Source of the DNA: an uncultured Acetatifactor sp.
Lineage (GTDB): Bacteria > Bacillota > Clostridia > Lachnospirales > Lachnospiraceae
NCBI GenBank assembly: GCA_910586775.1
Contig: CAJUJN010000059.1
Coordinates: 1 to 24,746 of the forward strand
Direction of reading: 5' to 3'
Length of the DNA stretch: 24,746 nt
Shown: positions 8,050 to 16,213 of the stretch, piece after piece
Layout: each line of letters begins with the position of its first letter
Numbering within the stretch: position 1 is the stretch's first letter
Notes under the pieces: model-generated
What the model saw: the letters and a program-made list of their open reading frames with translations, nothing else
Told to the model about the DNA's origin: nothing
The model's database searches: none
Program-made: the position numbers and the translations under genes

Positions 8050-8125
8050 ATTGACCGGTTGCCATGACGGGATGAAAGACAGGATTTATACGGTGAGGGA
8101 CAGCGTATGGCTGCGGATTCCTGCA
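8050..8125 (+). pseudogene. Decayed 3'-terminal fragment of a second ABC half-transporter
   Basis: The stretch repeats the last codons of the transporter ending at 7430: the block GACAGGATTTATACGGT occurs in both, followed by related bases matching the TVKDGSMAAD tail. A one-base loss after the conserved DRIYTV block puts the copy out of frame, and there is no stop at the matching place. It is best read as what remains of a duplicated paralogue. The rest of 7964-8250 contains only a promoter. Confidence 0.6.
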
Positions 8126-8133
8126 AAAAGAGA

Positions 8134-8162
8134 TTGACATATATCGAATGATTTCATACAAT
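8134..8162 (+). promoter_or_regulatory. Sigma-A type promoter for the exporter pair
   Basis: TTGACA at 8134-8139 and TACAAT at 8157-8162 are separated by exactly 17 nt. This is the clearest promoter in the window and lies 88 nt before the first exporter gene. Confidence 0.8.
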
Positions 8163-8250
8163 AATCATGTTGGAGAAGTCCTTCTTGCGAGGGTTTTTAT
8201 GTGCGTAGACGAAAAAAGCGGGAGATAAATAAACCAGAGAGGTTACTGAC

Positions 8251-10116
8251 ATGAGAAAGCTGATGAAGTATCTAAGCGGCTACAGGAAAGAGTCCGTCCT
8301 TGCGCCGCTATTTAAGTTGCTGGAAGCCTTTTTCGAGCTGCTGGTGCCGTTGGTGATGGCCAGCATTATCGACAGAGGCATCAATGTGAACGGTACAGGG
8401 GGAGCGGATACAGGGCATATCTGGCGGATGGGTTTGTGCCTGCTGGCGCTGGCAGTGGTGGGGCTGGTGTCTTCCATTACGGCACAGTTTTTTGCGGCCA
8501 AGGCGGCGGTGGGATTTTCCGCGGGTCTGCGGCAGGCGCTGTTTGACCATATCCAGGGGCTGGATTTTACTAATATTGACAAAGCGGGAACATCCACCAT
8601 GATTACCCGCATGACCAGTGACGTGAACCAGATCCAGTCCGGCGTGAACCTGGTGCTGCGCCTGTTCCTGCGCTCGCCGATTATCGTATTCGGCGCCATG
8701 ATCATGGCTTTTACCATTGATGTGAAAAGCGCGCTGGTGTTTGTAGTGGCGATTCCGCTGCTGGCCGTGGTGGTTTTCGGCATCATGGTGTGGACCATGC
8801 CGCTGTACAAGAAGGTACAGGCGAACCTGGATAAGGTTCTGGGAGTCACCAGAGAGAACCTTACAGGTGTCCGGGTCATCCGGGCTTTCCACCAGGAGGA
8901 AGTGGAGGAGGGACGCTTCCGCGGATTCACCGGGGCTTTGGCGGACAGTCAGATATTCGTGGGAAAAATCAGTGCGGTGATGAATCCCGTGACTTATGTG
9001 ATCGTGAACGGAGCCATTATTTTCCTGATATATATCGGAGCCGTCCAGGTCAACGTGGGGAACCTGTCTCAGGGCGAAGTGGTGGCCATTATCAACTATA
9101 TGTCCCAGATTCTGGTGGAACTGGTGAAGCTGGCGAACCTGATTATTACAGTGACCAAGGCACTTGCCTGTGCAGACCGTGTGGCAGGTGTATTCGAGAT
9201 TCAGAACGAAAGCCGGACCTGCGCGGCACAGCCTGGATTATCCGGTGAAGGAAAACAACTGGCACTGTCTGGATTATCCGGTGAAGGAAAACAACCGGTG
9301 CAGACTGAAAATGCATCCGGCGAGGCAATACCTTTCCTGCAGTTTGACCATGTTTCCCTGACCTATGCGGGAGCCGGGGCCGAGACTCTGCATGAAATTG
9401 ATTTTACGGTAAACAAAGGCGAGACCGTGGGCATCATTGGCGGCACCGGCTCCGGCAAGACTTCACTGGTGAACCTGATTCCCGGTTTTTACCCTGTGAC
9501 AGGGGGGCACTTACGCCTTGAGGGCAGAGATATCCGGCAGATGCCGGCGGAAGAACTGCGGAGCCGCGTGGGCATGGTGCCTCAGAAGGCGGTACTGTTC
9601 AAGGGAACCATCCGCAGCAATCTGCAGTGGGGTAAGCCTGATGCCACGGAAGCAGAGATGTGGCAGGCCATTGACACAGCCCAGGCCAGAGAAGTAGTAG
9701 AAGGGAAGAAAGACGGGCTGGATGCGGAAATCGCCCAGAACGGCAAGAATCTGTCCGGCGGCCAGAGACAGCGTCTGACCATCGCCAGGGCCCTGGTGCG
9801 CAAGCCTCAGATTCTGATACTGGATGACAGTGCGTCCGCTCTGGATTACGCTACAGATGCCAGGCTGCGCACGGCAATCCGTCAGTTGGAGGGCGGAACG
9901 ACTACCTTTATCGTCTCCCAGAGGGCTTCTTCCATCCGCCATGCGGACAAGATTGTGGTGCTTGACGACGGTGAGGTGGCGGGTATCGGAACCCATGATG
10001 AACTGCTTCGGAATTGTGACGTGTACAGGGAAATCTATTTTTCACAGTATCCCGAGGAACGGATGAAGGCGGCGAAAGAGGGAATCGAAAGCAATGCGGC
10101 AAAGGAGGGTGTTTGA
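8251..10116 (+). CDS. Multidrug-type ABC exporter subunit with degenerate ATP site (TM287/BmrC-like)
   Basis: This 621-residue half-transporter has a six-helix membrane domain (about 1-310) followed by an ATPase. Walker A is GGTGSGKT (397-404), the Q-loop is Gln445, and the signature LSGGQ is intact (501-505). Walker B is ILILDD, so Asp526 replaces the catalytic Glu, and the switch histidine is Gln557. This is exactly the degenerate pattern of one half of heterodimeric exporters such as TM287/288, BmrCD and LmrCD; its own Walker motifs do not hydrolyse ATP well, while its intact signature completes the partner's active site. The linker holds a duplicated 12-residue unit near residues 329-349. 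It is the first gene of an operon with the next exporter and is driven by the promoter at 8134-8162. Drug, lipid or peptide substrates are all possible. Confidence 0.93.
   Translation: MRKLMKYLSGYRKESVLAPLFKLLEAFFELLVPLVMASIIDRGINVNGTGGADTGHIWRMGLCLLALAVVGLVSSITAQFFAAKAAVGFSAGLRQALFDHIQGLDFTNIDKAGTSTMITRMTSDVNQIQSGVNLVLRLFLRSPIIVFGAMIMAFTIDVKSALVFVVAIPLLAVVVFGIMVWTMPLYKKVQANLDKVLGVTRENLTGVRVIRAFHQEEVEEGRFRGFTGALADSQIFVGKISAVMNPVTYVIVNGAIIFLIYIGAVQVNVGNLSQGEVVAIINYMSQILVELVKLANLIITVTKALACADRVAGVFEIQNESRTCAAQPGLSGEGKQLALSGLSGEGKQPVQTENASGEAIPFLQFDHVSLTYAGAGAETLHEIDFTVNKGETVGIIGGTGSGKTSLVNLIPGFYPVTGGHLRLEGRDIRQMPAEELRSRVGMVPQKAVLFKGTIRSNLQWGKPDATEAEMWQAIDTAQAREVVEGKKDGLDAEIAQNGKNLSGGQRQRLTIARALVRKPQILILDDSASALDYATDARLRTAIRQLEGGTTTFIVSQRASSIRHADKIVVLDDGEVAGIGTHDELLRNCDVYREIYFSQYPEERMKAAKEGIESNAAKEGV
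9233..9295. repeat. 36-bp tandem duplication in the exporter linker
   Basis: A 27-nt core beginning CTGGATTATCCGG occurs at 9233-9259 and again at 9269-9295, a period of 36 nt. It encodes LSGEGKQ twice and stays in frame. It lies in the flexible segment between membrane and ATPase domains, where length change would be tolerated. Confidence 0.85.
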
Positions 10117-10117
10117 C

Positions 10118-10255
10118 ATGACGGCTATGAAAAAATGTAATACAGATATATCCGAAAAGAGATGCATGGCGGATGCCTTCAAATATTCTGCAGGAAATGC
10201 AAAAGAGGCAATCTCCGGGACAGGGAAGGGAGGCGCAGAAGATGGCGGCAGATAA
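10118..10255 (+). CDS. 45-codon ORF between the two exporter genes
   Basis: AAAGGAGGG lies 8-9 nt before the ATG at 10118, a stronger ribosome site than that of the following exporter gene. The ORF encodes 45 mostly polar residues (MTAMKKCNTDISEK...) and ends 14 nt inside the second exporter gene in another frame. The arrangement suggests that ribosomes finishing this ORF re-initiate at 10242. It could be a real microprotein, a coupling ORF, or the frame-shifted remains of an older N-terminus of the second exporter. No family is recognised. Confidence 0.5.
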   Translation: MTAMKKCNTDISEKRCMADAFKYSAGNAKEAISGTGKGGAEDGGR

Positions 10256-12062
10256 TAAAAAAGGCACGGAAGGAAAGAAAAGTGCGCAGTCAAACGGCAC
10301 CCTGGGAAACAGTTCCGGAAATCGTTCCGGCCAGATGGCCACCCTGCGCAAGGTGCTCAATTATATCCGCAGGTACTGGCTGATGGTGGGACTTTCCCTG
10401 ATATTGGCGGCAGTGACGGTGGTTTTGACGCTTTATGTTCCCATTCTTACGGGAGATGCGGTGGACCTGCTGTTGAGAGAGGGAGAGGTGTACTTTTCCG
10501 GTGTGTTTGACCTGATGAAAAAAATCGGCATTGCCATGGCGGTGACGGCTCTGGCTCAGTGGGTGATGAATACCTGCAACAACCATATCACCTATCATGT
10601 GGTAAAGGATATCAGAGAGGATGCCTTTGAGAAGCTGGAGAAGCTTCCGCTGAAGTATCTGGACGCTCATGCTTACGGCGATATCGTCAGCCGTGTGGTG
10701 GCGGATGTGGATACCTTTGCGGACGGTCTGCTCATGGGATTTACCCAGCTTTTTACGGGAGTGTTGACCATTATCGGCACCCTGATCTTCATGATGGTTA
10801 CCAATGTGCCCATTGCGCTGGTGGTGGTGTGTATTACGCCGGTGTCTTTCCTTGTGGCCAGGTTTATCGCCACGAGAACCTATTCCATGTTCAAGCTTCA
10901 GTCTGAAATCCGCGGGGAGCAGACTTCCCTGATAGAGGAGACCATCGGAAACCAGAAGATTGTGAAGACCTTTTCCAGGGAAGAGGCGGTGAAGAGGCAG
11001 TTCGGGGAGATTAATGACAGGCTGCAGGGCTGCTCGCTGAAAGCGATTTTCTTTTCCTCTATTACCAATCCTGCCACGCGCTTTGTCAACAGCCTGGTGT
11101 ATGCGGGCGTGGGCATCTTCGGCGCGTTTGTGGCCATAAGGGGCGGTATCAGTGTGGGACGGCTTTCCTGTTTCTTAAGCTATGCCAACCAGTATACAAA
11201 GCCCTTTAACGAGATATCCGGCGTGGTGACGGAACTGCAGAATGCGCTTGCCTGCGTTGCCAGGATTTTTGAACTGATAGAGGAGGAGCCTCAGGTTCCG
11301 GATGCGGAAAATGCGAAGGTATTGACAGATGCTCAGGGCAATGTGGCTTTGGAAAATGTGCATTTCAGCTATGTGCCGGAGCGGAAGCTGATCGAGAATT
11401 TCAACCTGACGGTGAAGCCGGGACAGAGAGTGGCTATCGTAGGCCCTACCGGCTGCGGAAAGACTACAATCATCAATTTGCTGATGCGTTTCTATGATGT
11501 GGACAGCGGACAGATTAAGGTGGACGGCAGCGATATCAGGAACATTACAAGGGGGAGCCTGAGGACCAGCTATGGCATGGTGCTGCAGGAGACCTGGCTC
11601 CGCAGCGGGACAATCCGGGACAATATCCGTATGGGAAAGCCGGATGCCACGGAGGATGAGGTCATTCAGGCGGCGAAGGCGGCTCATGCCCACAGCTTTA
11701 TCAAGCGTCTGCCGAAGGGTTACGACACTGTCATCACGGAGGACGGGGGCAGCCTGTCCCAGGGGCAGAAGCAGCTGCTGTGCATCGCCAGGGTTATGCT
11801 CTGCCTGCCGCCCATGCTGATTCTGGACGAGGCGACTTCCTCCATCGATACGCGCACGGAGATGCGAATACAGAACGCATTTGCGAAGATGATGGAGGGC
11901 AGGACCAGCTTTATCGTGGCCCACAGGCTTTCCACTATCCAGGAGGCAGATATTATCCTGGTGATGAAGGACGGAAATATTATCGAACAGGGGAATCATG
12001 AATCTTTGCTGGCGAAGAGCGGATTTTATTCTACGCTGTATCACTCGCAGTTTGAGGGGTGA
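10242..12062 (+). CDS. Multidrug-type ABC exporter subunit with canonical catalytic site (TM288/BmrD-like)
   Basis: The start at 10242 has AAGGGAGG about 8 nt upstream; an ATG at 10173 would add 23 residues without a ribosome site. The product has 606 residues: a polar N-terminal tail of about 35, six membrane helices to about 335, then the ATPase. Walker A is GPTGCGKT (401-408), Q449 is present, Walker B ends LDE with catalytic Glu530, and His561 is in place. The signature is LSQGQ (505-509) rather than LSGGQ. It is therefore the catalytic partner of the preceding subunit: its Walker motifs pair with that subunit's LSGGQ, while its own altered signature faces the degenerate site. The two should form one heterodimeric exporter in the cell membrane. 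Confidence 0.93.
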   Translation: MAADNKKGTEGKKSAQSNGTLGNSSGNRSGQMATLRKVLNYIRRYWLMVGLSLILAAVTVVLTLYVPILTGDAVDLLLREGEVYFSGVFDLMKKIGIAMAVTALAQWVMNTCNNHITYHVVKDIREDAFEKLEKLPLKYLDAHAYGDIVSRVVADVDTFADGLLMGFTQLFTGVLTIIGTLIFMMVTNVPIALVVVCITPVSFLVARFIATRTYSMFKLQSEIRGEQTSLIEETIGNQKIVKTFSREEAVKRQFGEINDRLQGCSLKAIFFSSITNPATRFVNSLVYAGVGIFGAFVAIRGGISVGRLSCFLSYANQYTKPFNEISGVVTELQNALACVARIFELIEEEPQVPDAENAKVLTDAQGNVALENVHFSYVPERKLIENFNLTVKPGQRVAIVGPTGCGKTTIINLLMRFYDVDSGQIKVDGSDIRNITRGSLRTSYGMVLQETWLRSGTIRDNIRMGKPDATEDEVIQAAKAAHAHSFIKRLPKGYDTVITEDGGSLSQGQKQLLCIARVMLCLPPMLILDEATSSIDTRTEMRIQNAFAKMMEGRTSFIVAHRLSTIQEADIILVMKDGNIIEQGNHESLLAKSGFYSTLYHSQFEG

Positions 12063-12116
12063 AGGTGACGGGACGTACCGGGCTATTAGTCGTGTGAAGG
12101 AATAAATGGAGATTTG

Positions 12117-12156
12117 AAAAAGCTGCAGGATAGCTTATGTTATCCGGCAGCTTTTT
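12117..12156 (+). terminator. Intrinsic terminator of the exporter operon
   Basis: AAAAAGCTGC (12117-12126) pairs perfectly with GCAGCTTTTT (12147-12156). An inner GGATA/TATCC pair extends the stem, and a T-tract ends it. It sits 54 nt after the exporter stop codon. Confidence 0.85.
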
Positions 12157-12171
12157 AAATTCATAATAATT

Positions 12172-12207
12172 TCAATAGTTTTTGGGATAAAATCCAAAAA
12201 CTATTGA
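12172..12207. promoter_or_regulatory. 14-bp perfect palindrome upstream of the AAA ATPase gene
   Basis: Positions 12172-12185 and 12194-12207 are perfect inverted copies (TCAATAGTTTTTGG / CCAAAAACTATTGA) around an 8-nt loop. The right arm overlaps the putative -35 at 12204-12209. No T-tract follows, so an operator is more likely than a terminator, given the terminator already present just before it. Confidence 0.55.
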
Positions 12208-12232
12208 TTATTTAATATTTTTTGAATAAAAT
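12204..12232 (+). promoter_or_regulatory. Putative promoter for the AAA ATPase gene
   Basis: TTGATT (12204-12209) and TAAAAT (12227-12232) are separated by 17 nt in a very AT-rich stretch. They lie 25 nt before the start codon. The -35 overlaps the palindrome, which implies repression by a factor bound there. Confidence 0.5.
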
Positions 12233-12257
12233 ATAATTATGTCGGAGGAAATATGCT

Positions 12258-13472
12258 ATGGAAAATATAAGAATCGAACGGAAGGAATATCTGGAGAAGC
12301 TGATGGCATGGAAAGACAGGCAGGTAATCAAAGTGATTACCGGAGTCCGCAGATGTGGGAAATCTACTTTGATGGAAATGTTCCAGGATCATCTGAGAGA
12401 AGGGGGAGTCTCGGAAGAACAGCTGATAGCGGTTAACCTTGAGGATTATGATTTTCGGGAGCTGCGGAAGCCTGACAGATTGTATGCCTATGTGAAAGAA
12501 CGAATTGTCAAAGGCAAAAGAATGTATCTCTTTTTGGATGAAATCCAACATTGTGAAGGGTTTCAGGAAGTTGTGGACAGCCTGTATATCAAAAAGGACA
12601 TGGATGTGTATCTTACAGGCTCCAATGCCCATATGCTTTCCGGCGAATTAGCGACATTGCTGTCCGGCCGTTATGTGGAGATAAAGATGCTCCCGCTGTC
12701 TTTTCAGGAATATGTATCTTCTACCGGGAGTACGGACGACCTGTCCCGAAAATATGCGGAATACCTTGAAACAGGCGCTTTTCCCTATGTGTTGGAACTA
12801 AAAGGTCATTCCAGGGAAATTCGGGATTATCTGGAAGGGCTTTACCATACGATCGTTATTAAGGATATCGCTTCCCGTAAGAAGATTACGGATATCATGA
12901 TGCTGCAGAGTGTTACGGAGTTTGTGTTCGATAGTATAGGAAGCCAGCTTTCCACAAAAAAAATAGCGGATACCATGACCTCTAACGGCAGAAAAATAGA
13001 TGTGAAGACTGTGGAGCGGTATCTTGACGGTTTGATGGAAAGCTTTATTATATATCAGGCCAGACGGTATAATATCCGGGGAAAGCAATATCTGAAAACA
13101 CTTGAAAAATATTATGTGGTAGATATAGGGATGCGGTATATGCTTTTAGGAACCAGGGGGACGGATGTGGGCCATATTCTGGAGAATGTCATATATCTGG
13201 AATTGAAGCGCAGAGGATATGAGGTATATGTGGGAAAAATGGACGAGCTGGAAGTGGATTTTGTAGTTAAGGAGCCAAAGAAAACCACATACATCCAGGT
13301 GGCGGCATCCGTCAGGAACTCAGATACATTGGAAAGGGAGCTGACGCCGCTTCAGAGGATTCCGGATCATTATCCAAAGTTGATTTTGACACTGGACGAA
13401 GACCCGGAGGCGGATTACGAGGGCATTCGCCGCATCAATGCACTGGACTGGCTGATGGGGACGGCACAATGA
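12258..13472 (+). CDS. AAA-family ATPase with C-terminal DUF4143 domain
   Basis: The 404-residue product starts 9-10 nt after GGAGG. Residues 1-195 form the P-loop AAA_14 domain: Walker A GVRRCGKST (29-37), Walker B YLFLDEIQ (90-97) and a sensor 1-like TGSNAHML (120-127). The C-terminal region, with LEVDFVV followed by YIQVAAS near residues 330-350, matches DUF4143, which has a nuclease-like fold. This family is very common in anaerobes and archaea, its cellular role is unsettled, and it is usually a single gene, as here. The isolated monocistronic setting and the upstream palindrome suggest self-contained regulation. There is no sign of frameshift. Confidence 0.9.
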   Translation: MENIRIERKEYLEKLMAWKDRQVIKVITGVRRCGKSTLMEMFQDHLREGGVSEEQLIAVNLEDYDFRELRKPDRLYAYVKERIVKGKRMYLFLDEIQHCEGFQEVVDSLYIKKDMDVYLTGSNAHMLSGELATLLSGRYVEIKMLPLSFQEYVSSTGSTDDLSRKYAEYLETGAFPYVLELKGHSREIRDYLEGLYHTIVIKDIASRKKITDIMMLQSVTEFVFDSIGSQLSTKKIADTMTSNGRKIDVKTVERYLDGLMESFIIYQARRYNIRGKQYLKTLEKYYVVDIGMRYMLLGTRGTDVGHILENVIYLELKRRGYEVYVGKMDELEVDFVVKEPKKTTYIQVAASVRNSDTLERELTPLQRIPDHYPKLILTLDEDPEADYEGIRRINALDWLMGTAQ

Positions 13473-13769
13473 CAGGGAAGGCGTCTGTCGGGCCTGTTTT
13501 TCGGAAGCAATTCTTTCTGCTGCTTAAGAATTGCTCCTGGAATGCCGATATATCCTGTATAGGAAAGGAACGAAACTGTTGTTTCCGGCAGAACATGTTG
13601 TTTGAGATGATATACTTCATTACTGCCGGTGTTTCGTGAGCGTAGTCATTCCTAAAGATAGAAGCACCGATTTATTGGCTGCTGTTCCTTTGCTGTCTGC
13701 GGCAGAAGCGCTCACTTGTTATACATACATCACTTTTTACGGTAATTCCCAAATAACAGGAGGGGCGAT
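13473..13769. other. Intergenic region with a hairpin and a conserved upstream motif
   Basis: No ORF here is convincing. A 10-bp inverted repeat (AGCAATTCTT at 13506-13515 and AAGAATTGCT at 13526-13535) may end transcription of the ATPase gene, although no T-tract follows. Further on, GCGCTCACTTGTTATAC (13708-13724) recurs with two changes before the second coiled-coil paralogue, so it probably belongs to the promoter of this gene family. Confidence 0.5.
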
Positions 13770-14702
13770 ATGAAATTACAGAACAATATAACGATTTTCA
13801 GCGGAGACACGCGGAATAATGTACAGGCGGAGTGGAAGAACAAGGAAGGAACAGACAGCTACGATAAGAAGAGCAGGACCATATATGCCGGGAACTTTCT
13901 GAAAGAATTTCCTCTGCGGGAGAGAATACAGCAGAAGAGGGCTGAGGTACAGCAGCGTGCCATGAAGATTGTGCAGGATGCATGGGATGCGGACAGGCAG
14001 CTGGATGATGAGATTAAACTGCGGGAGGAAGAATCAGAGAAGCTTCGTGAGGATAATCAGGCGGAGCTTGAGAACCTGAAGGACGTCAGCCGGAGGTCGG
14101 AGGAGTTAAGGCAAGCCTTTGGGGTGGACTGGAACAGTGAGGAGCAGCAGGAACTGGATCGCCTGATACACGAACGAAGGTCGGGTAAAATAAGCTTATC
14201 CAGGGAAGAACTCACTGAATATCAGCGTCGCGCACTGGCGTTGGAAGATGAAGCGGCCAGATACAGAAGCCATCTCGCGGCCAACAACGGAAAAATCCTG
14301 GAAAACAGTGAGGTTACCAAGGCTATCCGGAAAGAGCGCCTCAAGAGCCACACCATGGTGGATGCTCAGGCTCAGGCCCAGGACGTGATGGAATCCCTGA
14401 CAGATGAAATCGTAGGACTGGTGACAGAGGAGGCAAAGGATCACCTGGACGAGGAACAGGAGAAGCGGGAAGAGCAGGCAGAAAAAATCGAGGAAAAGAA
14501 GGAAGAGCAGGAAGAAATTCAGGAGAAACGGGACGAGAGAGAGAAAGAACTGGAAGAGCTCATCAAAGAAATGCCTGTGGAGGAAATGACGAATCTGCAG
14601 CAGACCATGGATGAAGTCAAACAGCAGATTCAGAAGGTTTTGAACGAGGCAAATTTGGCAGCCGAGGATGTGAAGGGCGCGAAAGTGGATACATCCGTAT
14701 AA
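13770..14702 (+). CDS. Coiled-coil protein of unknown function, paralogue A
   Basis: AGGAGGGG precedes the ATG by 6 nt. The 310-residue product has a conserved N-terminal motif set: NxITIFxGDTRNxVQA (about 5-20), TIYAGNFL (about 37-45), and PLRERIQ followed by QRAMKIVQDAW (about 50-72). A long charged helix follows, with a highly Glu/Lys-rich coiled coil at about 220-275 (KKEEQEE repeats) and a terminal MPVEEMTNL...AEDVKGAKVD motif. No signal peptide, membrane segment or catalytic motif is seen. It shares all of these blocks with the gene at 15069. I do not recognise the family. A structural or adaptor role is plausible from the coiled coil but is inference. Confidence 0.75.
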   Translation: MKLQNNITIFSGDTRNNVQAEWKNKEGTDSYDKKSRTIYAGNFLKEFPLRERIQQKRAEVQQRAMKIVQDAWDADRQLDDEIKLREEESEKLREDNQAELENLKDVSRRSEELRQAFGVDWNSEEQQELDRLIHERRSGKISLSREELTEYQRRALALEDEAARYRSHLAANNGKILENSEVTKAIRKERLKSHTMVDAQAQAQDVMESLTDEIVGLVTEEAKDHLDEEQEKREEQAEKIEEKKEEQEEIQEKRDEREKELEELIKEMPVEEMTNLQQTMDEVKQQIQKVLNEANLAAEDVKGAKVDTSV

Positions 14703-14737
14703 GGACCCGTGGAATGCATAGAATCCGGCGATGTTGT

Positions 14738-14774
14738 GATGTGAAGGGCGCCGAAGATGGATGCATCCGCTTAA
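14738..14774 (+). pseudogene. 3'-end remnant of a third coiled-coil paralogue
   Basis: The stretch GATGTGAAGGGCGC followed by GGATGCATCCGCTTAA repeats the last dozen codons of paralogue A (DVKGAKVDTSV) with an added base that shifts the frame. It lies 35 nt after the real end of paralogue A. A deletion that removed most of a third tandem copy would explain it; a short local duplication is the alternative. Confidence 0.55.
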
Positions 14775-15068
14775 AAGTTTCGGGAGAGAGCGTAAGGAAA
14801 TTGCAGAAGTTATACTCGTGAACGCATTTGATTGCCGCTTTCAGCTCTGGATTGCCGATGCGTTCACTCGTTATACTGTGCAGGCGGCAATTATTTGCGT
14901 TTGTGGGTATATTTTCTCGCAGTTCCTAAATGTCATAGAGCAATGGTCTCTTGGGAGAACGGGTGCGGGAACAGCGTTTTTATAAATGAAACAGGTAAAA
15001 AAGCGGTGCGGATCATAGTATATATTTCTGCCGGAGTATAGAACGGGGGAATCAGGACAGGAGGGCAT
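14775..15068. other. Intergenic region with inverted repeat and conserved upstream motif of paralogue B
   Basis: GTGAACGCAT (14818-14827) and ATGCGTTCAC (14858-14867) are perfect inverted copies. The right arm is part of GCGTTCACTCGTTATAC (14860-14876), the counterpart of the motif before paralogue A at 13708. TATACT at 14872-14877 could be a -10. Short ORFs across the region lack ribosome sites and are not called. Confidence 0.45.
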
Positions 15069-16049
15069 ATGGAAATACGCAACGACATTACGATTTTTGC
15101 GGGAGACACCCGGAACAGCGTGCAGGCATCAGATAAAGCCAGGGGCAGTCATGCCGCCGAAGAGAAGAATCAAACCATATACGCCGGAAATCTGCTGACG
15201 GAATCTCCTTTAAGAGACAGGATCCAGGAGAGAAGAGCCCAGGCACAGGAACGGGCGATGAAGATTGTGAGCGATACCTGGAACGGAGACCGGCAGGTAG
15301 AGGGACTGATTGAAGAGAGTAGAGAACGGCGCAGGAATCTGCAGGCTACCTATAAGGAGGCCCAGGACAGGATAGCGGAAATCAGGGAAGAAAGTGATGC
15401 CCTGAGGGATGTCTACGGAGTGGATGCCGACAGCGAGGAACAGCAGTATCTGGATTTGCTGCTGAAGGAACAGGCGGCAAACCGTCCGTTTTCCCAGGTG
15501 GAACTGACGGAGGAAGAGAGCGAACGCCTTTACGAATACAGGCTTCAGGGAAAAGAACTGACAGAATATCAGCAGCGTCAGCTGGAGCTCAACGGAGAAA
15601 TAGGGGGATATCAGCTTGTTGCCTACAAGGCTGCAGCAGGGATTGAGAAGGAGAATGCCGTTATCCGCGGAATTCGTGAGGAACAGCGGAAAGTCCATCC
15701 CATGGCAGATGCCCAAAAGCAGGCGGAAGAAGTGATGGAAGCCGCCCGGAATGAAATCATCGGTATGGTGACGGAGGAAGCGAAGGACCATATTGATGAG
15801 GAGCAGGAAGAGAAGAAGGAAGAAGCCGAGGCCATTAAGGAGAAAAAGGAAGAGCAGGAGGAAGTTCTGGAGAAACGCGAAGAGCGGGAGAAGGAACTGG
15901 AAAGGCTCATGGAAGAAATGCCCGTGGAAGAGATGACTGATTTGAAGAATATCCAGGCGCAGGTACAGCAGAAGGTTCAGGATATTGTGAGCAAGATGAA
16001 TCTGGTAGCGGAGGATATCAAGGGCGCCCAGGTGGATGCCAGTCTGTAA
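15069..16049 (+). CDS. Coiled-coil protein of unknown function, paralogue B
   Basis: CAGGAGGG lies 6 nt before the ATG. The 326-residue product is a tandem paralogue of the 13770 gene. It keeps the N-terminal ITIFAGDTRNSVQA, TIYAGNLL and PLRDRIQERRAQAQERAMKIV blocks, a central ELTEYQQRQLEL block matching ELTEYQRRALAL in paralogue A, the Glu/Lys-rich coiled coil at about 235-285, and the terminal MPVEEMTDL...AEDIKGAQVDASL. It is longer mainly through about 20 extra residues around 140-160. The divergence is large enough that the duplication is old, yet both copies are intact, which argues that each is used. Function is unknown. Confidence 0.75.
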   Translation: MEIRNDITIFAGDTRNSVQASDKARGSHAAEEKNQTIYAGNLLTESPLRDRIQERRAQAQERAMKIVSDTWNGDRQVEGLIEESRERRRNLQATYKEAQDRIAEIREESDALRDVYGVDADSEEQQYLDLLLKEQAANRPFSQVELTEEESERLYEYRLQGKELTEYQQRQLELNGEIGGYQLVAYKAAAGIEKENAVIRGIREEQRKVHPMADAQKQAEEVMEAARNEIIGMVTEEAKDHIDEEQEEKKEEAEAIKEKKEEQEEVLEKREEREKELERLMEEMPVEEMTDLKNIQAQVQQKVQDIVSKMNLVAEDIKGAQVDASL

Positions 16050-16062
16050 GGAATATCCGCAT

Positions 16063-16140
16063 ATTACAGGAACCGCTTCTCGAACCTTGTAATCAAGGAA
16101 TAATTACGGGAACGCTCCGCGAATCCTGTAATCAAAGGGA
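16063..16140. repeat. Two imperfect 38-nt repeats, each palindromic
   Basis: Copies at 16063-16100 and 16103-16140 have a period of 40 and about 75% identity by eye. Each begins ATTAC and has GTAAT near its 3' end, so each can fold on itself, with a CGAA-type loop region. They lie just after paralogue B and may terminate its transcript or represent a small REP-like element. Confidence 0.55.
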
Positions 16141-16213
16141 AATTGTAGCAGTTATTTTCCGACTTTTCCGACAATTCTTGGGGCGTATTAATAGAAACGG
16201 AGAGTATGGCAGT

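Noticed and set aside
11175..12044. 289-codon ORF antisense to the second exporter gene
   Set aside because: It is a shadow of a gene with complete ABC motifs; it has no initiation signal.
14761..14985. Short ORFs between the two coiled-coil paralogues
   Set aside because: They lack ribosome sites and overlap the inverted repeat and promoter-like motif.
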